Virus record (IMG/VR): IMGVR_UViG_3300009164_003768
Span: 1-20,831 of that record
Source of the DNA: a virus
DNA length: 20,831 nucleotides
Reading direction: 5' to 3' (one strand)
Part shown: positions 1 to 7,435 of the stretch, in pieces
Layout: each line of letters starts with the position of its first letter
How positions within the stretch are numbered: the stretch's first letter is position 1
Notes under the pieces: generated by a model
Database searches by the model: none
The model's input: the letters and a program-made list of their open reading frames with translations, nothing else
Told to the model about the DNA's origin: nothing
Position numbers and translations under genes: made by a program

Positions 1-1
1 A

Positions 2-1036
2 TTTAAATCTAAGCGCCCACTCTTTCTCTGGGGCCCTCCCGGTATCGGTAAATCAGAAGTTGTAGCAGATGTTACTAGTGAACTAGGCGGTCATATGATT
101 GACTTGCGTATGGCACAGATGGAGCCTACAGACATTCGTGGTATTCCATACTTCAACAAGGACCTCAATAAGATGGATTGGGCGTCTCCCGTAGACTTGC
201 CTGACGAGGAACTTGCAAGTCAATACCCTATCGTTGTTCTTTTCTTAGATGAAATGAATAGTGCATCACCCGCAGTACAGGCTGCTGGCTATCAATTGAT
301 TCTTAATCGCCGTGTAGGTAAGTATGTATTGCCTGACAATGTTGTTATCGTAGCAGCAGGTAATCGTGAATCTGATAAGGGTGTTACTTATCGTATGCCA
401 ATGCCCCTAGCTAATCGTTTCTTGCACTTGGAAATGCGTCCTGACTTTACTGCATGGCAAAACTGGGCAGTTAACAAAGGCATTCACAAGGACGTGGTTG
501 GTTACTTGAGTTTCGCTAAACAAGACTTGTATGATTTTGATAGCAAATCTTCAAGCCGTGCATTCGCTACACCCCGTACATGGTGCTTTGTTAGTGACTT
601 GCTTGATGACGAGGCAGATACTGATATTGATACATTGTTCAATCTGATTGCAGGCAGTGTTGGTGAAGGTCTTGCAGTTAAGTTTGCAGCCCATCGTAAA
701 ACATCAGGTAAGATGCCCGACCCAGCAGATATTCTTTCTGGCAAAGTAACTACATTGTCTGTGAAAGAAATTTCAGCAATGTATTCACTGACAATTTCAA
801 TGTGCTATGAATTGAAGGATGCATTGGAAGTACAAAAAGTAAACAACAAAAAGTTTCACGAAATGGCTGACAACTTCTTCACATACATCATGGCTAACTT
901 TGAAACAGAGTTGGTTGTGATGGGTGCTAAGATTGCGCTTAAGACTTACAAGTTGCCAATTGAGCCTAGTCAACTAAAACACTTTGATGAATTTCACAAA
1001 AAGTACGGCAAGTACATTGTAGACGCAGGTAATTAA
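2..1036 (+). CDS. MoxR-type AAA+ ATPase, 5' end outside the window
   Basis: The open frame runs in from the left edge, so the true start is upstream; the internal ATG at 95 would miss the nucleotide-binding loop. Walker A reads GPPGIGKS (nt 32-55), Walker B LFLDEMN (about nt 239-259), sensor 1 VAAGNRE (about nt 350-370), followed by PLANRF with the likely arginine finger. These are features of the MoxR branch of AAA+ proteins, ATP-driven chaperone-like rings that usually work with a VWA-domain partner. Such a partner is the next gene, and this pairing is the best argument for function. Family membership is clear; the substrate in a phage-infected cell is unknown. The gene ends in its own terminator, so it belongs to an upstream transcript and is not simply co-transcribed with the VWA gene. 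Confidence 0.88.
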   Translation, partial: FKSKRPLFLWGPPGIGKSEVVADVTSELGGHMIDLRMAQMEPTDIRGIPYFNKDLNKMDWASPVDLPDEELASQYPIVVLFLDEMNSASPAVQAAGYQLILNRRVGKYVLPDNVVIVAAGNRESDKGVTYRMPMPLANRFLHLEMRPDFTAWQNWAVNKGIHKDVVGYLSFAKQDLYDFDSKSSSRAFATPRTWCFVSDLLDDEADTDIDTLFNLIAGSVGEGLAVKFAAHRKTSGKMPDPADILSGKVTTLSVKEISAMYSLTISMCYELKDALEVQKVNNKKFHEMADNFFTYIMANFETELVVMGAKIALKTYKLPIEPSQLKHFDEFHKKYGKYIVDAGN

Positions 1037-1045
1037 AGTTTACGG

Positions 1046-1077
1046 GTGAGAATGGTGTGAACATTCTCACTCTTTTT
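1046..1077 (+). terminator. Intrinsic terminator after the MoxR gene
   Basis: A perfect 9-bp stem pairs GTGAGAATG (1046-1054) with CATTCTCAC (1062-1070). It has a 7-nt loop and is followed directly by TCTTTTT. It starts 10 nt after the MoxR stop codon. Confidence 0.85.
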
Positions 1078-1079
1078 AC

Positions 1080-1108
1080 TTGCACTTAAATAGATGTTGT
1101 GCTATAAT
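1080..1108 (+). promoter_or_regulatory. Sigma70-type promoter with extended -10 for the VWA gene
   Basis: TATAAT at 1103-1108 is preceded by TGC, giving a perfect extended -10 (TGnTATAAT). A partial -35, TTGCAC at 1080-1085, sits 17 nt upstream. The promoter lies directly after the terminator, so the VWA gene starts a new transcript made by host polymerase. The expected start is near 1115, leaving a short leader before the ATG at 1137. Confidence 0.82.
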
Positions 1109-1136
1109 ATAGCATATTTTAGATAAAGGATTGTAT

Positions 1137-2414
1137 ATGAGTAGCGTAATTGCCCCAACAAAAAAGAAAACACGTAGCAAGAAATACGAAAATCTTCTTG
1201 GACCTACTGATCCTAAGATTGATATGCAAGCCCGCGAACGATTGATTTCGGCACGTGTGGGTTTGCTATTGCGTCATTCATTCTTTGGCAATCTTGCTAC
1301 ACGCCTCAAGTTGACTAATGCTGACGAGTGGTGCGGTACTGCTGCTACTGATGGATTGAAATTCTATTACAATAGCCGCTTCATTATGCTATTGAAACCC
1401 AAAGAAGTAGAGTTTCTAGTTGGACATGAGGTACTTCACGTTGTGTACGAACACATGGACCGTCGTGGTAATCGTGATCCGCAAATGTGGAATATCGCTG
1501 ATGACTATGCAGTTAATGCTGACTTGAAGCGGCACAATGTTGGTCAGTTTATTACAAGTGTCCCGTGCTTGTATGAAAAGAAATATGACGGCAAGCCCGC
1601 TGAGGAAATCTATGATGACTTGATGCAGAATGTGCAGAAGATTAACTTGGATGACTTGATTGATCAAATGCTTGACGATCACATGGATAGTGATGGTGAT
1701 AGTGCAGGTGACGGTGAAGGTCCTGAAAGTGAAGGCAAAGGTCGTCCCAAGATGACTGATGAGGAGCGTGAACGTGCCCGTCAAGAAATGAAGCAAGCAA
1801 TTATCAGTGCCGCACAAAGTGCAGAAGCTGGGCAGTTGCCCGCGGGTGTTGAACGACTAATCAAGCAACATACTGACCCAGTTATGCCTTGGCGTGAACT
1901 GATTCAAACTAACTTGACTAGCAGTATTCGTACTGACTATACTTGGATGCGTCCCTCACGTAGAGGCTGGCACATGGATGCTATCATGCCCGGCATGACT
2001 CCCGGAGAAGAAATTGATGTGGTTGTATCACTTGATATGAGTGGTAGTATCAGCAACAAGCAAGCACAAGCATTCTTGGGTGAGATTGGTGGCATGATGG
2101 ATTCGTTTGATGGTTACAAGGTTCATGTATTCTGTTTTGATACTGATACATATAACCCGCAAGACTTTCATAGTGAGAACATGGACAGTATTGAAGAATA
2201 TGAGCCGCAAGGTGGCGGTGGTACTGACTTTGATTGTATCTTCACATACTTGAAAGAAAATGCAATTGATCCTAAGCGACTGATTGTGTTTACTGATGGA
2301 TATCCCAATGGTTCATGGGGCGACCCTGACTACTGTGATACTACATGGATCATTCATGGTGACAAGAACCCGAATCCCCCGTTTGGTACATACGCATTGT
2401 ATGATGAGGCTTAA
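1137..2414 (+). CDS. Metallopeptidase-like plus VWA domain protein (DUF2201-like), MoxR partner
   Basis: The N-terminal part carries an HExxH zinc-protease motif (H97-E-V-L-H101), followed by a conserved-looking WNIADDYAVN segment. The middle, about residues 180-225, is acidic and charged. The C-terminal part is a VWA-like domain with the metal-ion-dependent adhesion site: D300-x-S-x-S, then TDF after a glycine run, then FTDGYP. This order matches DUF2201-type proteins (putative metallopeptidase followed by a VWA-like domain), which are typical partners of MoxR ATPases. ATG 1137 is preferred to TTG 1131 because AAAGGA (1125-1130) stands 6 nt before it. The known role of such pairs is ATP-driven remodelling or maturation of protein complexes. 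Whether HExxH is catalytic here, and the target, are unknown. Confidence 0.86.
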   Translation: MSSVIAPTKKKTRSKKYENLLGPTDPKIDMQARERLISARVGLLLRHSFFGNLATRLKLTNADEWCGTAATDGLKFYYNSRFIMLLKPKEVEFLVGHEVLHVVYEHMDRRGNRDPQMWNIADDYAVNADLKRHNVGQFITSVPCLYEKKYDGKPAEEIYDDLMQNVQKINLDDLIDQMLDDHMDSDGDSAGDGEGPESEGKGRPKMTDEERERARQEMKQAIISAAQSAEAGQLPAGVERLIKQHTDPVMPWRELIQTNLTSSIRTDYTWMRPSRRGWHMDAIMPGMTPGEEIDVVVSLDMSGSISNKQAQAFLGEIGGMMDSFDGYKVHVFCFDTDTYNPQDFHSENMDSIEEYEPQGGGGTDFDCIFTYLKENAIDPKRLIVFTDGYPNGSWGDPDYCDTTWIIHGDKNPNPPFGTYALYDEA

Positions 2415-2528
2415 ATGACTTTTGAAGCATTAATTGTCTTAGGTGGTGTAGCACTAGTGGTGATGTTAATCATCATTAAGTGCTACACTTTTTTTATTAA
2501 TACTGACGATGAACTTCCAAAATCATAA
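2415..2528 (+). CDS. Possible 37-residue single-span membrane protein
   Basis: This short frame starts immediately after the VWA stop codon (TAAATG), with GAGG at 2406-2409 as a possible ribosome binding site. It encodes MTFEALIVLGG followed by a strongly hydrophobic stretch (about residues 5-28), then a polar tail ending DDELPKS. It overlaps the next gene by 20 nt. The composition is that of a bona fide one-pass membrane peptide. However, the same bases contain a good intrinsic terminator (2448-2495), and that alone could explain the gap. No family was recognised. Confidence 0.45.
   Translation: MTFEALIVLGGVALVVMLIIIKCYTFFINTDDELPKS
2448..2495 (+). terminator. Intrinsic terminator ending the VWA transcript
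   Basis: GTAGCACT (2448-2455) pairs with AGTGCTAC (2479-2486). Inside it, TGATG pairs with CATCA across a TTAAT loop. A run of seven T follows at 2489-2495. The hairpin lies within the small membrane ORF and just before the next gene, which starts at 2509. Confidence 0.68.
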
Positions 2529-2748
2529 AGTATATGAAAGTCCAGATGGCGGTGAGACAATCTACGAACGTAAGATAGGTTCCTCTGACCGTACCTTGAT
2601 TAAAGAAAATACATCATTGATTAGTCAAATACGTGAAGACCAATTGTGGGGCAACATTCGCCGTGAAGCAAAAACAAACAAAACATTAGCAGATATTTTA
2701 GATCAAGCAAAGATGGTATATGCGCTCATCAAAAAAGAAAACAATTAG
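2509..2748 (+). CDS. Conserved-looking small phage protein, unknown function
   Basis: This 79-residue basic/polar protein has no membrane segment. The N-terminal half contains VYESPDGGETIYERKIGSS, a strand-turn-strand pattern that I associate with small unknowns in environmental T4-like phages. The C-terminal half is predicted helical and charged. It follows a terminator by 13 nt and has no evident ribosome binding site, so it may rely on translational coupling to the overlapping 37-residue ORF. It opens a run of closely spaced small genes. No function can be assigned. Confidence 0.7.
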   Translation: MNFQNHKVYESPDGGETIYERKIGSSDRTLIKENTSLISQIREDQLWGNIRREAKTNKTLADILDQAKMVYALIKKENN

Positions 2749-2758
2749 ATTCATTGCA

Positions 2759-3091
2759 ATGTGGGACATGACTGGGCTTGAAGCCTTGATCAATGTTACA
2801 CGAATTGAAAAAGAACATGAAGATTGGGAAAAGGAAAATATCTTTCGTATCCTAAAGGATCAAGATAAAACACTCAAGCCAGCACATGTTCCATTAGAGA
2901 TGATGATACTTAGGGCTAGAACAAATAGTCAACGACATTATGAAATCTATGCCTTTGATTCAGAACTATCTGAACAAGATATTAGAGAAACATTTGAAGA
3001 TAGTCCACAAGTAATGGTTGATGCTATTCGTAATGTAGGGCATGAATTGTATAGTGATAGAGTATTAAAGAAAACACAGGTGATTGTATGA
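2759..3091 (+). CDS. Conserved phage protein of unknown function (MWD-type)
   Basis: The frame is open from an ATG at 2720, but ATG 2759 is preferred: it lies 10 nt after the previous stop and gives the N-terminus MWDMTGLEALINVT, which resembles the usual start of this phage family as I remember it. The product is 110 residues, mixed alpha/beta and charged (an EKEHEDWEKEN helix near residue 17), with no membrane segment or known catalytic motif. It overlaps the following gene by 4 nt (ATGA), so the two are probably translationally coupled. Function unknown. Confidence 0.75.
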   Translation: MWDMTGLEALINVTRIEKEHEDWEKENIFRILKDQDKTLKPAHVPLEMMILRARTNSQRHYEIYAFDSELSEQDIRETFEDSPQVMVDAIRNVGHELYSDRVLKKTQVIV

Positions 3092-3507
3092 TGTATATTG
3101 GAACAAGTTTGGGTAGATGTTTGCGTAGTCTCCTTATGGACGAAGTGTCCGAGGATGACGTACTATTGCTTATCACCAGGACACAAACTAAGGACTATGA
3201 AAGTTTCCTTACTATTGTAAAACAATATTATGAGGAAGGTAATTGGTCTTCACATCGTCCAGAAGAGTATGATCTTGCAGTCAAGCCATGGAATGAAGTA
3301 GAAGAACTTGCTAGTAGATTGTATAAAAGCGGCAAGATTCATCAGCCAAGAAATTTTGCACTTTTGGGTAGTCAATTTATACATCCTGATTTGAAAGATG
3401 ATGTTTGGGTAGAAGTATCACCAAAGAATCGTAACACAACACCTGCGGTTGTACAAGCATATGAACAATATAAATTGCTTGATTCACTGACCAAAGATCA
3501 CTCATAG
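3088..3507 (+). CDS. Conserved phage protein, unknown function
   Basis: A 139-residue soluble protein beginning MMYIGTSLGRCLRSLL; the second ATG (3091) is an equally possible start. The sequence DVLLLITRTQ followed by an acidic helical region and WVEVSPKNR suggests a compact alpha/beta fold. I recognise the general pattern from T4-like environmental phages but no assigned role. It is coupled to the upstream gene through the ATGA overlap. A 57-nt gap with a palindromic element follows, so it probably ends this small group. Confidence 0.75.
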   Translation: MMYIGTSLGRCLRSLLMDEVSEDDVLLLITRTQTKDYESFLTIVKQYYEEGNWSSHRPEEYDLAVKPWNEVEELASRLYKSGKIHQPRNFALLGSQFIHPDLKDDVWVEVSPKNRNTTPAVVQAYEQYKLLDSLTKDHS

Positions 3508-3520
3508 AAAATATTTCATT

Positions 3521-3558
3521 GAGTATAACAGATATTAAATATCTATGTACTCTAGGAG
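3521..3558 (+). promoter_or_regulatory. Palindromic element with a late-promoter-like core before the 241-residue gene
   Basis: AGATATT (3530-3536) and AATATCT (3538-3544) form a perfect 15-nt palindrome around one A. It is flanked by GAGTA (3521-3525) and TACTC (3548-3552), which can extend the stem. TTAAATA at 3535-3541 differs from the T4-type late core ATAAATA by one base. A strong ribosome binding site, AGGAG, follows at 3554-3558. It may be a weak late promoter or an operator; only the symmetry and the binding site are certain. Confidence 0.4.
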
Positions 3559-3564
3559 AATATT

Positions 3565-4290
3565 ATGAGTTTTTTAAAACATGTCGGTAAACAAGGTGAT
3601 CGTAAGGTTGCTATCATTTTTCGTGAAGTTCCAGGTGAACCTCACATGTGTCTTGTAACATATACAGAGACATTAAATCAACACATTCACGATCCGTTGA
3701 TACGTTGTATTGAAAGTGATATTGGGCAACATGCTGAATCATTAAGTGATGCATTAAACCGTACCTTGGGTTTAGATGGTAATCCAATATTACAAACATT
3801 GCATCGTGAAGGTTTACTAAAGAAAGTAAACACCGAGAATATTGTTGTCACGCCCAATAGTCAAACTAAAATCAAATTGAATGAACTCAATAAAATTTTG
3901 ACTGAGATGAAGCAGGGAGAAGCAGCGGTTAAACGCATGGCTGATATTGATCAAAGTCGTGGTATGCAAACGCCAGGTGAAGTAGCACGTAGAATGCGTG
4001 AACAAAAAACCCGTGATGCAAAGGTTCAAACAACACCATTGATAGCAAGTAGCAGTGATGCATTGGGTGATAGTGCAATAGCAAATAACTTGCGTCAACA
4101 AGCAGCTAGAATGGCAGCAGAAGCTAAAGGATTGATGGCTGAAAGTCAAGACCTATTAAAGCAAGCAGCAGCAATGGATCCTCCTGTAATGGAGAAGAAG
4201 CCACGAGCAAGTAAAAAGGCAGTTGTAGAAGCTGCACCAGTTGCAGAAGCTACTAAGGTAAAGAAACCAAGAGCAAAAGTTAGTGCATAA
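3565..4290 (+). CDS. Conserved T4-like phage protein with coiled-coil middle and Ala/Lys-rich tail
   Basis: This 241-residue protein has a strong start: AGGAG (3554-3558) lies 6 nt before the ATG. The N-terminal region (about 1-110) is a globular alpha/beta segment including YTETLNQHIHDPLIRCIESD. Residues 105-160 are helical and charged (KIKLNELNKILTEMKQGE, then ADIDQSRGMQTPGEVARRMR). The tail is rich in Ala, Lys and Pro (KKPRASKK, KVKKPRAKVSA), as in nucleic-acid-associated or disordered tails. I recognise it as a recurring unknown in T4-like environmental phages. Its own leader element suggests separate regulation. TAATG couples it to the next gene with a 1-nt overlap. Confidence 0.75.
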   Translation: MSFLKHVGKQGDRKVAIIFREVPGEPHMCLVTYTETLNQHIHDPLIRCIESDIGQHAESLSDALNRTLGLDGNPILQTLHREGLLKKVNTENIVVTPNSQTKIKLNELNKILTEMKQGEAAVKRMADIDQSRGMQTPGEVARRMREQKTRDAKVQTTPLIASSSDALGDSAIANNLRQQAARMAAEAKGLMAESQDLLKQAAAMDPPVMEKKPRASKKAVVEAAPVAEATKVKKPRAKVSA

Positions 4291-4586
4291 TGAGCCCAGA
4301 CTTCATCGAAAAGTGGGAACATATCCTTGAAGATGTTGAGAAAAATAAAATACCCGTAGAGTTTATTAAGAAATTAGTAGTCAAATTACAGGGTAAAAAA
4401 CAACATACTATAAACATTGAAAAGTTTTTAACACAAGGATTAGACCCAGAGCAGATAGAGGATATTGTCAGTAGAAAATTGCAAGAATTAGATGAATCAG
4501 TCGTTGGAGTTGAGTTTATTCTTAACGTGCAAAGTATTGCTGATACTGTACAACCTGAAACAGATAAATTATTGAATAGACTATGA
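4290..4586 (+). CDS. Small conserved phage protein, unknown function
   Basis: A 98-residue acidic, mostly helical protein (FIEKWEHILEDVEKNKIP near the N-terminus; a hydrophobic/acidic heptad-like C-terminal half). The pattern, with a short strand region QHTINIEKFL followed by GLDPEQIEDIV, looks like a small adaptor or helix-turn-helix-like fold, but no DNA-binding motif is clear. It is sandwiched between overlapping neighbours (TAATG upstream, ATGA into thyA), so it is translated as part of one operon with thyA. Confidence 0.72.
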   Translation: MSPDFIEKWEHILEDVEKNKIPVEFIKKLVVKLQGKKQHTINIEKFLTQGLDPEQIEDIVSRKLQELDESVVGVEFILNVQSIADTVQPETDKLLNRL

Positions 4587-5458
4587 AACAATACTTAGAA
4601 TTATTACAAGATATTCTAGAAAACGGAGAAATAAAAGATGATAGAACTGGCACTGGGACTATTAGTGTGTTTGGACGTCATCTTCGCTTTGATTTGCGTA
4701 GGGGTTTTCCAGCCGTCACAACTAAAAAACTTGCTTGGAAAGCGTGTGTAGGTGAACTACTTTGGTTCATTGAAGGTAGTAGAGATGAACGCAGATTAGC
4801 AGAACTTACGCATGGCACACGTGAGGGTGTTGCTACTATTTGGACACCTAACGCATTAGCCAGTTATTGGAAACACAAAGCAAAGTTTGAGGGTGATCTA
4901 GGTCGTATATACGGAGTACAATGGAGACAGTGGAATACAAACACTGTAAAATGGATTAATTCTAGTGAATCAATGCCGGTGTATATCGACCAACTAGCTA
5001 ATCTAATTGAAGGACTAAAGAAAGACCCCAATGGTCGTAGACATGTGCTCACAGCTTGGAATCCAGGTGAGTTAGATCAAATGGCATTACCTCCATGTCA
5101 TGTATTGTGCCAATTCTATGTCAACAAGAATCGTGAACTATCTTGCCATATGTATCAGCGTAGTGTTGATGTTTTCTTGGGTTTACCTTTTAACATTGCT
5201 AGCTATGCGTTACTCACTCATCTAATAGCACAAGTATGCGATTTAAGTGTTGGTGAATTAGTTATCAGTACAGGTGATACACATATCTATACTAATCACG
5301 TTGAGCAAGTTAAAGAACAATTAAGCCGTGATCCATTATCATTGCCCATATTGAAAATAAATCATACTATAAAAAACATAGATGATTTCATACCCGAAGA
5401 TATTGAGTTAGTCGAATACAAGTGCTATACTGCTATTAAAGCAGATATGGCAGTGTAA
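4583..5458 (+). CDS. thyA: Thymidylate synthase (ThyA type)
   Basis: The enzyme methylates dUMP to dTMP using methylene-tetrahydrofolate, supplying thymidylate for phage DNA replication. Diagnostic features are DRTGTGTISVFG near residue 20 (phosphate-binding arginine), the catalytic cysteine C172 in ALPPCHVLCQF, the phosphate-binding CHMYQRSVDVFLGLPFN segment, and the tail KCYTAIKADMAV. At 291 residues it is slightly longer than the E. coli enzyme (264). The protein looks complete with all catalytic elements. It overlaps both neighbours, and its presence is typical of T4-like phages that rebuild the host nucleotide pool. Confidence 0.97.
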   Translation: MKQYLELLQDILENGEIKDDRTGTGTISVFGRHLRFDLRRGFPAVTTKKLAWKACVGELLWFIEGSRDERRLAELTHGTREGVATIWTPNALASYWKHKAKFEGDLGRIYGVQWRQWNTNTVKWINSSESMPVYIDQLANLIEGLKKDPNGRRHVLTAWNPGELDQMALPPCHVLCQFYVNKNRELSCHMYQRSVDVFLGLPFNIASYALLTHLIAQVCDLSVGELVISTGDTHIYTNHVEQVKEQLSRDPLSLPILKINHTIKNIDDFIPEDIELVEYKCYTAIKADMAV

Positions 5459-6162
5459 TGATAATACCCAATACTAAAAATGTAACAATTTTATTTTATC
5501 GATCTTATAGCTGTGGGAATTTTTTAGCTAATATATTGTGTTATAATAAAAATTTTATACCAAAAATTTCAACCAGTAGTCACGGTGGTGCATATACGGT
5601 CAAGGATCATTTTGATATTGATATAAAGCATAAAATTATAATGAGTTCAGTTCCAGACGAAATTACTGAATTAAAAAAATGGGATAAGTATGAATTGGGA
5701 TGTGAGGGTTTTTATAATTTTAATTTAGATAAACCTTTAAAAATGTTTGATACTTTTAAAAAAAGAGATGATTACGCAAAAAAAATATTAAATCCATTAG
5801 TTACTGAAATATTAGAAATGAATGGTAATACATTTATTGCTGCACATGGTCCTTATAATCTTATTTTTGGAAAGTCAATTTTTCCCGATGCTAGAGTAAT
5901 TAAATTAATAAATGATCATGAAGTAAACAAAAAATCAAAAATTTTAAAAACTGGATTTTATGAAAACACACATCATAGTACATTAAAATATTCAATAGAT
6001 TATATTGATCTTAATTATTATTTTGATATAGGAACCATGTTTAATGAAACAGATTTTTTCAATGAAATATACAAATTATTAAATTGGTATGATATTGAAG
6101 AAAAAACATTGGATAGTAGGGTAAAAGAATATTATAAAAAATATATAAGTATATATCAATGA
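5458..6162 (+). CDS. Putative sulfotransferase-like P-loop protein
   Basis: A 234-residue protein whose first strand and loop (VTILFYRSYSCGNFLANIL) resembles the PAPS phosphate-binding start of sulfotransferase-like proteins. FIAAHGP and ARVIKLINDHE in the middle, plus a helical Tyr/Lys-rich C-terminus, fit that fold, but no sulfotransferase motif is exact. The gene is clearly more AT-rich than its neighbours: only 11 of 60 bases are G or C at 5521-5580, against 28 of 60 at 1321-1380. This suggests recent acquisition. It overlaps thyA by 1 nt (TAATG) and the next gene by 4. It opens the cassette of sugar-modifying genes, so sulfation or another transfer to a glycan is possible but unproven. 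Confidence 0.5.
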   Translation: MIIPNTKNVTILFYRSYSCGNFLANILCYNKNFIPKISTSSHGGAYTVKDHFDIDIKHKIIMSSVPDEITELKKWDKYELGCEGFYNFNLDKPLKMFDTFKKRDDYAKKILNPLVTEILEMNGNTFIAAHGPYNLIFGKSIFPDARVIKLINDHEVNKKSKILKTGFYENTHHSTLKYSIDYIDLNYYFDIGTMFNETDFFNEIYKLLNWYDIEEKTLDSRVKEYYKKYISIYQ

Positions 6163-6419
6163 TAACACTAGAACCAGATACAATTGAATGCGTAGTAAAA
6201 CATCTTCGAGTGGGTGATGTAGAAGATCCTGATTTGTATGTTGCTGCGCCAATATTTGATTGGCAACAAACAGAAGAAGGACAATGGATTATGAAAAATA
6301 GTAATCCTGCTCCCATTTGGAAAAGGTATGTTGACCCAATGATATATGGATATTCATATACAGTACATGCTTTTTTAAAATCAAAAGATTACGTATTTTG
6401 GAGTTTAAAGTACAAATGA
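6159..6419 (+). CDS. Conserved small T4-like phage protein, unknown function
   Basis: An 86-residue soluble protein. The core GDVEDPDLYVAAPIFDWQQTEEGQWIMKN, followed by a DPMIYGYSYTV segment and a final FWSLKYK strand, is a pattern I recognise from small unknowns of T4-like environmental phages. It is rich in aromatic residues and probably forms a compact beta-containing fold. Start and stop both overlap neighbours by 4 nt, so it sits inside a translationally coupled run. No function can be given, and its place between a P-loop protein and an epimerase may be accidental. Confidence 0.72.
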   Translation: MITLEPDTIECVVKHLRVGDVEDPDLYVAAPIFDWQQTEEGQWIMKNSNPAPIWKRYVDPMIYGYSYTVHAFLKSKDYVFWSLKYK

Positions 6420-7435
6420 ATATATTAGTAACAGGCGGTCTGGGCCTTATAGGACATAATGTAGTAAAACGTTTATCAGAACAAGGACACACTACATCAA
6501 TAATTGATAATAAAACTAATTACGGTATCATTCCTCAAATTGAGATTGACTATCTGATGGCTGAGCGAGAAAAGAAATTTATGTCACGTAACTTTACTGA
6601 CACATTAAGTTTTATATACAATAAAGACATTTCAGATGCTAATGAAATGGATAATATTTTCAATATAGAACAGCCAGAGATTGTTATTCACTTAGCTAGT
6701 TTCCCCAGACAGAAAGTAGTCAATGCGAATCCAGCATTAGGTAGTCGTACAATGAGTGAAGGATTACTTAACTTACTAGAAGCAAGTAACAAGTATGAAG
6801 TAAGAAAATTTATCTATCTAAGTAGTTCAATGGTATATGGCGATTTTACTGATGATGTAAAAGAAGATACTGTTTGTAAACCAATTGGACAGTATGGCAT
6901 TATGAAACTAGCAGGTGAATGGCTAGTACGTGATTACTCTCGCAAAACTAATCTTGTTCATACTATCATTCGTCCAAGTGCGGTATACGGTCCACTAGAT
7001 GTAGAAGATAGAGTTATTAGTAAATTCTTACTTACTGCAATGCGAGGTGAAGTACTCAAAGTCAATGGTGCAAGTGAAACGCTTGACTTTACGTATGTTG
7101 ATGACGCCGCAGATGGTATTGTTGCAGCCGCATTAAGCGACAACACAGACAATAAAATATATAACATCACAAAGAGCCATAGTCGTAGTTTGTTAGGAGC
7201 AGCTAATTTAGCAGTAAGTCTTGTGGGTAAAGGCACTATTGAAGTGCGTGACAAGGATATAGACTTTCCTAGCAGAGGTTCGTTGAATATAGATGCTGCA
7301 CGTAGAGATTTTGGATATGATCCTAAGGTTGATGTAGAAGAAGGGTTTCAAAAGTATTACGAGTGGTTGAAAAATAGTGATTTTTGGAAAAATAAATTGT
7401 ATGAAAATTATAACAATATCACCACATCCAGATGA
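6416..7435 (+). CDS. NAD-dependent epimerase/dehydratase, extended SDR family (copy 1)
   Basis: A 339-residue nucleotide-sugar enzyme. The Rossmann motif GGLGLIG (residues 7-13) binds NAD(P). The catalytic site is the SSSMVYGDF serine region plus Y160-x3-K164 (YGIMK), and RPSAVYGP and LDFTYVDDAADG are the usual substrate-side motifs. ATG 6416 is chosen over the in-frame ATG at 6398 because it starts right at the first Rossmann strand and gives an ATGA overlap with the previous gene. It is a clear paralogue of the enzyme at 9051-10019. The exact reaction (epimerase, dehydratase or reductase) cannot be told from sequence; a UDP- or GDP-sugar is the likely substrate. Confidence 0.9.
   Translation: MNILVTGGLGLIGHNVVKRLSEQGHTTSIIDNKTNYGIIPQIEIDYLMAEREKKFMSRNFTDTLSFIYNKDISDANEMDNIFNIEQPEIVIHLASFPRQKVVNANPALGSRTMSEGLLNLLEASNKYEVRKFIYLSSSMVYGDFTDDVKEDTVCKPIGQYGIMKLAGEWLVRDYSRKTNLVHTIIRPSAVYGPLDVEDRVISKFLLTAMRGEVLKVNGASETLDFTYVDDAADGIVAAALSDNTDNKIYNITKSHSRSLLGAANLAVSLVGKGTIEVRDKDIDFPSRGSLNIDAARRDFGYDPKVDVEEGFQKYYEWLKNSDFWKNKLYENYNNITTSR

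Noticed and set aside
1131-1136. TTG at 1131 as the start of the VWA gene
   Set aside because: It would touch the ribosome site AAAGGA directly; ATG 1137 has proper spacing.
1416-1817. Minus-strand open frame of 133 codons inside the VWA gene
   Set aside because: It lies wholly opposite a well-supported gene, gives a low-complexity Thr/Ile/His-rich product, and has no promoter or ribosome site.
2720-2758. ATG 2720 as start of the MWD-type protein
   Set aside because: It would overlap the preceding gene by 29 nt and adds a Lys-rich stretch coming from the other gene's codons; ATG 2759 gives the family-like N-terminus.
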